Source of the DNA: Micromonospora sp. M71_S20
GTDB taxonomy: Bacteria; Actinomycetota; Actinomycetes; Mycobacteriales; Micromonosporaceae
Direction: 5' to 3'
NCBI RefSeq assembly: GCF_003664255.1
Contig: NZ_RCCV01000005.1
Location: forward strand, 186,001-250,000
Length of the DNA stretch: 64,000 bases
Positions within the stretch are counted from its first letter, which is position 1. Each line of letters begins with the position of its first letter. The position numbers and the translations under genes were made by a program. Under the pieces are notes generated by a model, which saw only the letters and a program-made list of their open reading frames with translations, was not told the DNA's origin and did no database searches. This document shows, piece after piece, positions 45,331 through 53,745 of the stretch.

Positions 45331-45847
45331 GCAGTTCCTCGACCTCGTCGGCGCAGCCGAGCACCTGGCACACCTCGGCGGTGACGTCGCCCGGCATCAT
45401 GCCCTCCTGCGCGCAGAGGTTGAGCAGCTTCTGCGCGGAGATGCCCAGGTCGGCCAGGAGGTCGGCCTCGCCGACCGGGTCGGCCTCGGGGTCGACGGCG
45501 GGCTGCTCGGTGTCATCGTCGCCGCGGCCGGACGGGCGCGGCTCCTCGGTGTCGTCCAGCCCGGTCACCGAGGTCTTCAGGTCCCCGACCAGCAGGGCGC
45601 CCAGCCGGGACTCCTCGGCGTAGGCCGAGTCGGAGCCGAAGACCCGCAGGTCCTCCCCCTCGTCCAGGCGCATGACCACCAGGTACGTGTCGTCCGCCTC
45701 GACGAAGAGCAGCGACAGGTCGGCGTCGGAGTCGACGTCGCGCAGCCGGTCGGCGACGTCCTCGATGTCGGTGACGCCCCGCAGGTTCACCTCGGCGGCC
45801 GTCCAACCGCTGTCGTCACGTACGACGGCCGCAGCGAAGTACGACAC
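45320..45847 (-). CDS. tRNA adenosine deaminase-associated protein
   Basis: The 175-residue protein starts MSYFAAAVVRDDSGWTAAEV, then LSLLFVEADDTYLVVMRLDE, a family found next to tadA throughout the high-GC actinobacteria. A central acidic Asp/Glu/Pro region varies; the end (LLADLGISAQKLLNLCAQEG, MMPGDVTAEVCQVLGCADEV) is conserved with two or three cysteines. Its job is unproven; the genomic coupling (11-base overlap) suggests it assists TadA. Confidence 0.88.
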   Translation of the reverse strand: MSYFAAAVVRDDSGWTAAEVNLRGVTDIEDVADRLRDVDSDADLSLLFVEADDTYLVVMRLDEGEDLRVFGSDSAYAEESRLGALLVGDLKTSVTGLDDTEEPRPSGRGDDDTEQPAVDPEADPVGEADLLADLGISAQKLLNLCAQEGMMPGDVTAEVCQVLGCADEVEELREV

Positions 45848-45969
45848 GGTTCCCCCAAAAGAGCCTCGGCAGGCCGACCCGTTACGCGTGCACGTTAGCC
45901 GGTCGGGTCGGCAGGCGACCGGTCAACGCCCCGAAGGGCCGGTCAATCCTGGGGAAAGTCTGCCTGTCG

Positions 45970-46137
45970 TCAGCCGGCGACCCGGCGGCGGGTGGCGATT
46001 AGCTCCCGCAGGCGCTCGCTGCGCACCCGCTGCGGCCGTACGCGCTGGCGTACCGCCCGGGCGCCCGCCAACTCGGCGAGGAGCTGCTGGCGACGGCGGC
46101 TGCGCTCGGGGTCGAGCCGCGGAGTGGTCCAGGCCAT
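45970..46137 (-). CDS. small basic protein, 55 residues
   Basis: ATG 46137 opens MAWTTPRLDPERSRRRQQLL, with RQRVRPQRVRSERLRELIAT following. It is highly arginine-rich and probably helical. No clear ribosome-binding site and no family recognised. Codon use agrees with coding. Confidence 0.4.
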   Translation of the reverse strand: MAWTTPRLDPERSRRRQQLLAELAGARAVRQRVRPQRVRSERLRELIATRRRVAG

Positions 46138-46280
46138 AACGCCGAGGGTGCCGAGTTCGGGCGGCCACGTCAAGGCGGGATTCGCTGCGCAGCCGGCCCG
46201 CGACGCAGCGCAGCCACGGGCCGGCCGGAGCGGGTCCCCGGCGGCGGGTCGCGGCCCGGGCGGGAGGGGCCGGACCGGGC

Positions 46281-46673
46281 TCACCAGAGCGGCCAGTCCC
46301 CGCTCGACGCCCACCGCACCGTCACGATGGCGGCGGCGATGCTCCACCCGCCGGCGGTGACGATCGCGATCCCGGTGGCCACGCCCCGGTCGCCCGCGCG
46401 GACCAGCAGCAGCGCGGCCAGCCAGGCCAGCCCGCCGGCCAGCAGCGTCCACCAGGCGTAACCGGACACGCCGCGACCGAGCAGGCCGAACAGGAGCAGC
46501 CAGACGGCCGCCACGGCGGCGCCGGACGCGACGCCCGCGCCGGTGACCGGGTGCGGTTCGCGGTAGGTGGGCTGGGACGGCGGCCCGGACGGGAAGAGCC
46601 CCGAGGGGACCCGTGGCGCCGGCCGGAACCCGGCGTCCGGCTCGGGCGGGTAGGCGTACCGTCCGGTCGTCAT
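46281..46673 (-). CDS. small membrane protein, 130 residues
   Basis: ATG 46673 is preceded by GGGGAGGGG. A Pro-rich cytoplasmic N-terminus (MTTGRYAYPPEPDAGFRPAP) is followed by three to four helices (AAVAAVWLLLFGLLG, WWTLLAGGLAWLAALLLV, GIAIVTAGGWSIAAAIVTV). No family recognised. Divergent from the M23 peptidase gene. Confidence 0.6.
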   Translation of the reverse strand: MTTGRYAYPPEPDAGFRPAPRVPSGLFPSGPPSQPTYREPHPVTGAGVASGAAVAAVWLLLFGLLGRGVSGYAWWTLLAGGLAWLAALLLVRAGDRGVATGIAIVTAGGWSIAAAIVTVRWASSGDWPLW

Positions 46674-46733
46674 CGACCCCTCCCCTTCTGCCGTGCGCCT
46701 CCACCACCGTACCGACTCTGTCAGGATGACCGG

Positions 46734-47462
46734 ATGCCCTCGCCGACGATCGGACGCCGCGCGCGCCCTGCGTACCCGGTCCTGCTGGTGCTCGTGCCGG
46801 TGCTGGCCGCCGGCTGCGCGACGACGCGGCCCGGGACGACGCCGGGCGAACCCCGGCCGAGCCTGCCGGCGACAGCCGGGCAGCCCGCGCCGCCGGCCGC
46901 GACCCCGACCGGCCCGTCGACCGCGCCGACCCGCGCCGGGCTGCCGCACGTCTTCCCGGTACGCGCGGCGGGCGTCGCCTACCACCCGACCCACTCGGCC
47001 TACCCGGGGACGGACATCTTCGCCGACTGCGGCGAGCCGGTCGTGGCGGTGACCGACGGCGTGCTGCTGGAGGTCAGCCGGGTCGACCGGTTCGACAAGC
47101 GCGGGCCGCGGGGGCCGCACAACGGCGGGCTGTCGGTGTCGCTGCTCGGCGACGACGGGGTGCGCTACTACGGCTCGCACCTGCGCCGCATCGCCGACGG
47201 CATCGACGCCGGGGTACGCGTGCGCGCCGGGCAGCGGCTCGGCGAGGTGGGCCGGACCGGGAATGCGAACAACGTCTGCCACCTGCACTTCGGCATCTCC
47301 CCGCCGTGCACCGGCCGGGACGGCTGGTGGATCCGCCGGGGCGTGGTCTGGCCGGCGCCGTACCTCAACTCGTGGCGGCGCAAGGGCAACAAGGAACCGG
47401 CCGCCGAGGTGGCCGCCTGGCACCGCCGGCACGGCTGCCCGAAGGCGCCGCCGGCCGCCTGA
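46734..47462 (+). CDS. M23-family peptidase lipoprotein
   Basis: ATG 46734. The N-terminus has a lipobox (LVPVLAAGC, Cys about residue 28) and a Pro/Thr linker. The LytM/M23 domain spans ~75-200: HPTHSAYPGTDIFADCG holds the first His and Asp zinc ligands, and NNVCHLHFGISPPC the HxH motif. It probably cuts peptidoglycan cross-links at the cell surface, or is a cell-wall scaffold if inactive; all three zinc ligands seem present. Confidence 0.87.
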   Translation: MPSPTIGRRARPAYPVLLVLVPVLAAGCATTRPGTTPGEPRPSLPATAGQPAPPAATPTGPSTAPTRAGLPHVFPVRAAGVAYHPTHSAYPGTDIFADCGEPVVAVTDGVLLEVSRVDRFDKRGPRGPHNGGLSVSLLGDDGVRYYGSHLRRIADGIDAGVRVRAGQRLGEVGRTGNANNVCHLHFGISPPCTGRDGWWIRRGVVWPAPYLNSWRRKGNKEPAAEVAAWHRRHGCPKAPPAA

Positions 47463-47547
47463 CGACCGCTCCCGTTTGTCGTCATCAGCGCTTCATCGGT
47501 CGGAAACATTGACGGAAGTCTCGGCGCTGGGCTAGCGTCCCGCTGCA

Positions 47548-47561
47548 AGAGAGCGCTCTCT
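47548..47561 (+). promoter_or_regulatory. LacI-type operator upstream of the GH81 gene
   Basis: The 14-bp perfect palindrome AGAGAGCGCTCTCT, with central AGCGCT, resembles CebR/LacI-family operators that control glycoside hydrolases in actinomycetes. It lies 73 bases before the start, next to a possible -10. Confidence 0.7.
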
Positions 47562-47633
47562 GAGGCCACTTTCCACACAATTCGCCCGCAGAACGCGCCC
47601 GTCCCCGACCGGCGCTCCCCGACCGGAGGCACT

Positions 47634-50558
47634 GTGACACCTCCTGCGACACGCCGCACCTGGGCCGTGGCGGCCACCTCCGCCCTGGCCCTCGCCCTCG
47701 GCGGCCTCGCCGTCGTGACCACCACCCCCGCCCAGGCCGCCACCGTCGGCGCCGGCAGCTACACCACGGACCGCGTGGGCCCCCTGCCCACCGGCTGCGG
47801 AGACATGACCACCAACCCCCGGCAGTTCGCCACCGCCGACGCGCCCGCCGGGCCGATCCCCACCAACGACTGGTGGTCGTCGCTGCTGTGGAAGCGGACC
47901 AACTGCTCCTACAGCGAGCCGCTGCACGCGCACCCGGCCTCCTACCAGCCGGCCGGCGACGGCCTCGGCCTGTCGGCCACCTCCACGCCCACGATCAGCG
48001 GCACCGCGACCGGCGTCGGCGAGTTCAAGTACACGTACTCCGAGGACATCCGGGTCGGCATCGCCGGGCTCGGCGCCCCGGTCGTCAAGGTCGACGGCTG
48101 GACCGACTGGACGGTCACCCCGTACTGGAACGACGGCGCCCGGACCATGCGCGCCACCATCGGCCACGGCCTGCCGTTCGCGTACTTCCGCACCAGCGGC
48201 GGCGACGCCCTGATCAACGCCACCGGCGGCAGCGCCACGGTCTGGTCGAACAGCGGCGCCACGATCGGCTTCACCGTCCGGGGGCACGACTACGTCGCGT
48301 ACGCGCCCACCGGGGCCACCTGGTCCGTCAACGGTGGACGGATCACCTCCAACCTGGCCGGCAGGGGCTACTTCTCGGTCGCCCTGCTGCCCACCACCCC
48401 GAGCACCGACGCCGCGTCCCGCACCGAACTGGCCACCACCTACGGCCGGTACGCCCACGCGCACGTCACCGGCACCCGGGTCTCGTACGCCTACGACCAG
48501 GCGACCAGCACCGTCAACACCACGTACGCCTTCACCACGACCGCCCGGGAGGGCACGGCGAACCAGACCGTCGTCAGCCTCTACCCGCACCAGTGGCGGT
48601 CGCTGACCGGCGCCACCCCGCTGACGCTCACCTACCCGTCGGCGCGCGGCCGGATGAAGGTGCTCACCGGCGTCAACGCGTTCCGCACCTCGATGAAGTT
48701 CAACGGGGTACTGCCGGAGGTCCCCGCCGTCGCCACCGGCGCCGGGGCGGACCTGACGACGCTGCGCAACCACCTGGCCGCGGTCAGGGGCAACCCGATG
48801 GACCAGCGCGGCGGCGACACCTACTGGACGGGCAAGGGCCTGGGCCGGGCCGCCCGGATCGCCGAGATCGCCGACCAGGTCGGCGACGCCGAGACCCGGA
48901 CCTCCGCGCTGAACGCCATCCGGAGCACGCTCAACGACTGGCTCACCGCCACGCCCGGGGAGACCGAGGGCGTCTTCCACTACGACCGCAACTGGGGGAC
49001 CCTGATCGGCTACCCGGCCTCCTACGGCTCCGACCAGGAACTCAACGACCACCACTTCCACTACGGCTACTACATCGCCGCCGCCGCCACCCTGGCCAAG
49101 TTCGACCCGACCTGGGCGCGGCAGGACCAGTACGGCGGCATGATCGACCTGCTGATCCGGGACGCGAACAACTACGACCGTACGGACAACCGCTTCCCGT
49201 ACCTGCGCGACTTCGACATCTACGCCGGGCACGACTGGGCCGCCGGGCACGGCTCGTTCAACGCCGGCAACAACCAGGAATCCTCGTCCGAGGGGATGAA
49301 CTTCGCCAACGCCCTCATCCAGTGGGGCCAGGCCACCGGCAACACCGCCGTACGCGACGCCGGCATCTTCATCCACACCACCCAGGCCGCGGCGATCCAC
49401 GAGTACTGGTTCGACGTGACGAACGAGAACTACCCGGCGGCGTTCGGGCACTCCACGGTCGGCATGGTCTGGGGTGACGGCGGCGCGTACGCCACCTGGT
49501 TCAGCGCCGAGCCGGAGATGATCCAGGGCATCAACATGCTCCCGGTCACCGGCGGGCACCTCTACCTCGGTCACCACCCGGCGTCCAACCGCGCGAACTA
49601 CCAGGAACTGGTGCGCAACAACGGCGGGGAACCGACCGTGTGGCAGGACATCCTCTGGCAGTTCCTGGCGCTCGGCGACCCGGACGCGGCGCTGGCGAAG
49701 CTCCGCGCGAACCCCGGGTACACGCCCGAGGAGGGCGAGAGCCGGGCACACACCTTCCACTGGATCCGCAACCTCGCCGCCCTCGGCACGGTGCACACCG
49801 GAATCACCGCCAACCACCCGCTGGCCTCGGTGTTCCAGCGCAACGGCGTCCGCACATACGTGGCGAGCAACATCACCGCCGCGCCGCTGACGGTCACGTT
49901 CTCCGACGGCACCCGGCTCGCCGTGCCCGCCGGGAAGACGGCCACCAGCGGTGCGTACACCTGGAGCGGCGGCACCGCGACCGGTGGGGTCACCGGCACG
50001 CCGCCGCCCACGACCACCCCGCCGACGACCCCGCCGCCCACCACGGCCCCGCCGACGACCCCGCCGCCCACCACCCCGCCGCCGTCGGCGGACTTCCCCA
50101 CCCGGTACCTGCTGCCCGGTGGCGGACTGGCCGCGGCCGGCAGCCCGGCGACCGCCACGGTGGCCGGCGCGGGCGGCGCGAACCGCGACGGCACGCCGAC
50201 CAACCCGCAGGTCTTCACCGCGACGGGCCTGGACCTGGCGTACGCCGGCGGGCAGACCACCTTCGACCTGTTCCTCGACGCCGGCAACGCGGTCGGCAAC
50301 GGGGTGCAGGTGCGGGTCTCCTACGACCTGACGGGCAACGGCAGCTGGGAGCGGGTGGAGACGTACCGCTACTTCGCCACCGACCCGGTTCCCGGCTACG
50401 AGCGCTACACCCAGCAGAGCGGCCTGCACTCCGCCACCGGCGCCCTCGGCAACCTGTCGAACGGCACCGTACGGGTGGAGGTCTGGTCGGCGATCGGGAA
50501 CAACCCGACCACCCTCGGCATCGGTGACCGGTCGCTGGTGAAGCTGCCGCACTCCTGA
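47634..50558 (+). CDS. secreted endo-1,3-beta-glucanase, glycoside hydrolase family 81
   Basis: GTG 47634 follows GGAGG. A signal peptide (cleavage after AQA, about residue 36) precedes the GH81 domain to ~residue 730: PIPTNDWWSSLLWKR, FHYGYYIAAAATLAKFD, DWAAGHGSFNAGNNQESSSE (~540-555, with the candidate catalytic glutamates) and WGDGGAYATWFS. A Pro/Thr linker (~789-818) joins a C-terminal beta-rich module (DFPTRYLLPGGGLAAAGSPA on), probably a carbohydrate-binding domain. It should degrade fungal or algal beta-1,3-glucan. Regulation by a LacI-type repressor is suggested by the upstream palindrome. Confidence 0.92.
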   Translation: MTPPATRRTWAVAATSALALALGGLAVVTTTPAQAATVGAGSYTTDRVGPLPTGCGDMTTNPRQFATADAPAGPIPTNDWWSSLLWKRTNCSYSEPLHAHPASYQPAGDGLGLSATSTPTISGTATGVGEFKYTYSEDIRVGIAGLGAPVVKVDGWTDWTVTPYWNDGARTMRATIGHGLPFAYFRTSGGDALINATGGSATVWSNSGATIGFTVRGHDYVAYAPTGATWSVNGGRITSNLAGRGYFSVALLPTTPSTDAASRTELATTYGRYAHAHVTGTRVSYAYDQATSTVNTTYAFTTTAREGTANQTVVSLYPHQWRSLTGATPLTLTYPSARGRMKVLTGVNAFRTSMKFNGVLPEVPAVATGAGADLTTLRNHLAAVRGNPMDQRGGDTYWTGKGLGRAARIAEIADQVGDAETRTSALNAIRSTLNDWLTATPGETEGVFHYDRNWGTLIGYPASYGSDQELNDHHFHYGYYIAAAATLAKFDPTWARQDQYGGMIDLLIRDANNYDRTDNRFPYLRDFDIYAGHDWAAGHGSFNAGNNQESSSEGMNFANALIQWGQATGNTAVRDAGIFIHTTQAAAIHEYWFDVTNENYPAAFGHSTVGMVWGDGGAYATWFSAEPEMIQGINMLPVTGGHLYLGHHPASNRANYQELVRNNGGEPTVWQDILWQFLALGDPDAALAKLRANPGYTPEEGESRAHTFHWIRNLAALGTVHTGITANHPLASVFQRNGVRTYVASNITAAPLTVTFSDGTRLAVPAGKTATSGAYTWSGGTATGGVTGTPPPTTTPPTTPPPTTAPPTTPPPTTPPPSADFPTRYLLPGGGLAAAGSPATATVAGAGGANRDGTPTNPQVFTATGLDLAYAGGQTTFDLFLDAGNAVGNGVQVRVSYDLTGNGSWERVETYRYFATDPVPGYERYTQQSGLHSATGALGNLSNGTVRVEVWSAIGNNPTTLGIGDRSLVKLPHS

Positions 50559-50567
50559 TCCCGTGAG

Positions 50568-50608
50568 CCTCCGCGCCGTCGGTCGTCTGACGACCGGCGG
50601 CGCGGAGG
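50568..50608 (+). terminator. terminator downstream of the GH81 gene
   Basis: A ~20-bp near-perfect hairpin (CCTCCGCGCCGtCGGTCGTC and its complement, one T-G pair) begins 10 nt after the stop. Confidence 0.85.
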
Positions 50609-50623
50609 CGTATTTTCCATGGC

Positions 50624-51700
50624 ATGAGCGCCCGGGACCCCATCGCCGACCTACGCCGGATCGCATTCCTCCTGGAACGGGCGAACGAGGCGACCTACCG
50701 GGTCCGGGCGTTCCGCTCGGCGGCCACGGCCCTCGGCGCGCTGCCGGGGAGGGAACTGGCCGAGCGGGCCCGCGCCGGCAAGCTCACCGAGCTGTCCGGG
50801 GTCGGCGACGTCACCGCCCGCTGCGTGGCCGAGTCGCTCGCCGGCGAGGAGCCGGTCTACCTGCGCCGGCTGCTCGCCACGGAGGGCACGGACCTGGACG
50901 AGGCGGCCACCGCGTTGCGTACGGCGCTGCGCGGTGACTGCCACACCCACTCCGACTGGTCCGACGGCGGCTCACCCATCGAGGAGATGGCGCTCGCGGC
51001 CGTCGAGCTGGGCCACGAGTACGTGGTGCTGACCGACCACTCGCCCCGGCTGAAGGTGGCCCGGGGGCTGACCGCCGACCGGCTGCGCCGGCAGCTGGAC
51101 CACGTGGCGAAGGTCAACGACGCGCTGCCGGAGGGCTTCCGGATCCTGACCGGCATCGAGGTGGACATCCTCGCCGACGGGTCGCTCGACCAGGACGAGG
51201 AGCTGCTGGCCCGCCTCGACGTGGTGGTCGGGTCGGTGCACAGCGGCCTGAACGACGACCGGGCGAAGATGACCCGGCGGATGCTGACCGCGATCGCGAA
51301 CCCGCACCTGGACATTCTCGGCCACTGCACCGGGCGGATGGTGGCGTCCCGGCCCGCCGGGGTGAAGGGACCGGGCGACCGGGCGCACCGGCCGCGTACC
51401 CGGGCGGAGAGCGACTTCGACGCCGACGCCGTCTTCGCCGCCTGCGCGGAGCACGGGGTGGCCGTCGAGATCAACTCGCGGCCGGAGCGGCAGGACCCGC
51501 CGAAGCGGCTCATCCGCCGGGCGCTGGAGGCGGGCTGTCACTTCGCCGTCAACACCGACGCGCACGCCCCCGGGCAGCTCGACTGGCAGCGGTTCGGCTG
51601 CGAGCGCGCCGCACTGTGCGGGGTGCCCGCCGACCGGGTGGTCAACACCTGGGACGCCGACCGGCTGGTCGACTGGGCCCGCGGGCACGCCGCCGGCTGA
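50624..51700 (+). CDS. PHP-domain phosphoesterase with helix-hairpin-helix N-terminus
   Basis: The first ~85 residues (RIAFLLERANEATYRVRAFR, ELSGVGDVTARCVAESLAG) match the helix-hairpin-helix region of family X polymerases. The PHP domain follows with metal ligands in GDCHTHSDWSDGGSPIEEMA, VVLTDHSPRLKVARGL, ILTGIEVDILADGSLD, VVGSVHSGLNDD, ILGHCTGR, EINSRPERQDPP and FAVNTDAHAPGQLD. It looks like the C-terminal half of a PolX/PHP protein without the polymerase core. Possibly a DNA-repair phosphoesterase or histidinol-phosphatase-like enzyme. Confidence 0.85.
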   Translation: MSARDPIADLRRIAFLLERANEATYRVRAFRSAATALGALPGRELAERARAGKLTELSGVGDVTARCVAESLAGEEPVYLRRLLATEGTDLDEAATALRTALRGDCHTHSDWSDGGSPIEEMALAAVELGHEYVVLTDHSPRLKVARGLTADRLRRQLDHVAKVNDALPEGFRILTGIEVDILADGSLDQDEELLARLDVVVGSVHSGLNDDRAKMTRRMLTAIANPHLDILGHCTGRMVASRPAGVKGPGDRAHRPRTRAESDFDADAVFAACAEHGVAVEINSRPERQDPPKRLIRRALEAGCHFAVNTDAHAPGQLDWQRFGCERAALCGVPADRVVNTWDADRLVDWARGHAAG

Positions 51701-51732
51701 CCCCTGGCTGCCGTACCGCCGGACGGCGCCCT

Positions 51733-51770
51733 GGCCGGCGGCCCGGGCGATGGCCGGCGGCCCGGGCGAT
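51733..51770 (+). repeat. 19-bp tandem duplication
   Basis: GGCCGGCGGCCCGGGCGAT occurs twice head to tail in the short gap between the PHP and EamA genes. Confidence 0.85.
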
Positions 51771-51856
51771 GGCGTCACGGCCGCTGTCGAGCTGCCCCGT
51801 CCATGGGACCGCGTCGCAGCGGGCCCGACGGCCCTCGTGGTGAAGGCCGGGACCGC

Positions 51857-52969
51857 TCAGCAGCGGGCAGCCGGCGCGGCAGGCACCGACGGGTCGGCCG
51901 ACCCGGAGGAAACGGGCTGCACGGCGGCGGCCGGCACGGTGGCGGCATCGGCCGGCACGGTGGCGGCGACGGTGCCGGCATCGGCCGGCACGGTGGCGTC
52001 GGGCACGGACGGCTCGGGGGCCCGGGCCGTGGACGGCTCGGCGACACCGGCGGGTGCGGGCCGGCGACCGATCAGGCCCTGCGAGACGGCCACGCCGAAC
52101 AGCACGATGAGCGCGCCCACCGGCTGGTGCCAGGTGAGCCGCTCGTCGAGGGCCAGGGCGCCGATCAGCACCGCGAACACCGGTACCAGGTAGGTCACGG
52201 TGGACGCGGTGCTCGCCCCGGCGACCCGGATGTTGCGCAGGTTGATGACGAAGGCGAGGCCGGTGCCGAGCGCGCCGAGCGCGAGCACGCTGGCGAGCAC
52301 CTCGGCCGAGAGGCCGGTCGGGGCCGGCGGCGCCCCCGCCACCAGCGGCGCGACGACCGCGAGCTGGGCGGTCGCGACCAGCAGCTGCGCCGCCGAGAGC
52401 GAGAGCCCGGAGCGCGCGCTGCCGGCGACGAACTTCTTCTGGTACGGGATGGCGACGCCGTAGCAGGCGGCCGCGCCCAGGCACATGAGCTGCCCGGTGA
52501 AGTGGGCACCGCCCACCCCCTGCCAGACCCCGAGCACCACCAGCACCCCGGCGAAGCCCAGCGCCATGCCGACCGCCCGGCGTGCGGTCAGCCGCTCGGT
52601 GCGGAACACCAGCACGGCCAGCGGCAGCACGATGAGCGGGGTGGTGGCGTTCCAGATGCCCGCGAGCATCGACTCGACGCGCTGCTCGCCGTAGCCGAAC
52701 AGGGTGAACGGCACGGCGACGCCGAACGCGGCGACCACGGTCAGGTGCGCCCAGACCCGGGGCTCGGCGGGCAGCCGGTCGCGGAGCACGACGAGCACCA
52801 GCAACAGGGTCGCCGCGCCGGCGGCGACCCGGTAGAGGGTGAGGTGGAGTGGATGCAGCTCCCCGATGCCGATCTTGATGAACAGGAAGCTGGAGCCCCA
52901 GATGGCGGCCAGCGCCAGAAACCCGGGCAGCCAGCTCCGCAGCGCCGCCCGGTCAGGAGTGGAATCCAC
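51857..52969 (-). CDS. EamA-family (DMT) transporter
   Basis: GTG 52969 has AGGGG upstream. Ten helices in two EamA repeats: FLALAAIWGSSFLFIKIGIG at the start (typical first helix) and GQLMCLGAAACYGVAIPYQK opening the second repeat; STASTVTYLVPVFAVLIGAL is the second EamA core. Probably a metabolite exporter. The ~75-residue C-terminal tail is a low-complexity Ala/Pro/Val repeat (VPADAGTVAATVPADAATVP) encoded by a GC-rich imperfect tandem repeat at about 51930-52010. Confidence 0.88.
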   Translation of the reverse strand: MDSTPDRAALRSWLPGFLALAAIWGSSFLFIKIGIGELHPLHLTLYRVAAGAATLLLVLVVLRDRLPAEPRVWAHLTVVAAFGVAVPFTLFGYGEQRVESMLAGIWNATTPLIVLPLAVLVFRTERLTARRAVGMALGFAGVLVVLGVWQGVGGAHFTGQLMCLGAAACYGVAIPYQKKFVAGSARSGLSLSAAQLLVATAQLAVVAPLVAGAPPAPTGLSAEVLASVLALGALGTGLAFVINLRNIRVAGASTASTVTYLVPVFAVLIGALALDERLTWHQPVGALIVLFGVAVSQGLIGRRPAPAGVAEPSTARAPEPSVPDATVPADAGTVAATVPADAATVPAAAVQPVSSGSADPSVPAAPAARC

Positions 52970-53093
52970 TGTCACCCCTGACACTCTGCCGCAGCCGTAC
53001 GACGAAGTCCCGCGACTTTTGGACGCCGTGTCGATCACCACAGAAACCGCCTACGCTGGTGACGCGTTGACCACCCCCGAGGAGGTGCACGCC

Positions 53094-53693
53094 GTGACGA
53101 TGCCGATGCGTTTCGACCCGCTCGTCGACCTCGACGGCATGTGGACGACCGATTTCGCCGACCGATACCTCCCGTTGCCGGGGCTACCCGATGCGCGCTA
53201 CGAGTGCATCGACGGGAGGTTGGTCATGACGCCCGCCGAGGTCGGCACGAACAGCTACGGCGAGACAAAGCTCGCCCGTCTGCTGTCACCCGCCGCGGAG
53301 ACCAACAGGTTCTACGTGTTCGGGCAGGTGAATCTGACCTTCTCGCCGCGGCGCTGGGTCCAGCCCGACGTCACCGTCCTGCACGCGCTGCCGAAGACCG
53401 ACGAGGAGGACCGGTGGATCCCGGCCCACCTCTGCACGATGGCGGTCGAGTTCGTCTCGCCCGGCAGCCGCCGGCAGGACTTCGTCGACGAGCCCATGCG
53501 GTGCGCGGAGGGGCGGGTGCCGTACTTCCTGCGGGTCGAACTCTCCCGCCGGCTGGGGCATGCCCAGGCGGAGCTCTTCACCCTCGGCAAGTTCGGCGGT
53601 TACGACACCGTCGCGAGGGCGGTCGGCGGTCGGCGGCTCTCGGCCGACCTGCCGTTCCCGATCGACTTCGACCCCGCCGAACTGCTGCCCTGA
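53094..53693 (+). CDS. Uma2-family (DUF820) putative endonuclease
   Basis: GTG 53094 has GGAGG 9 nt upstream. LPDARYECIDGRLVMTPAEV, then FYVFGQVNLTFSPRRWVQPD and VTVLHALPKTDE, and LCTMAVEFVSPGSRRQDFVD form the PD-(D/E)xK-like core of Uma2 proteins (Glu in YECIDG, Asp in QPDVTVL, Glu in VEFVSPG). Length 199 is typical. Uma2 genes are abundant in cyanobacteria and actinobacteria and are thought to derive from mobile nucleases; biological role unproven. Confidence 0.85.
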   Translation: MTMPMRFDPLVDLDGMWTTDFADRYLPLPGLPDARYECIDGRLVMTPAEVGTNSYGETKLARLLSPAAETNRFYVFGQVNLTFSPRRWVQPDVTVLHALPKTDEEDRWIPAHLCTMAVEFVSPGSRRQDFVDEPMRCAEGRVPYFLRVELSRRLGHAQAELFTLGKFGGYDTVARAVGGRRLSADLPFPIDFDPAELLP

Positions 53694-53745
53694 ACACGCA
53701 GAACGCGTTCGACAACCCGGCGGTGCCCTCACGTAGGGTCGCAGC

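Noticed and set aside
47532..50666. 1044-residue minus-strand ORF
   Set aside because: Antisense shadow of the GH81 gene; Arg/Gly/Val-rich, no domains, no start signals.
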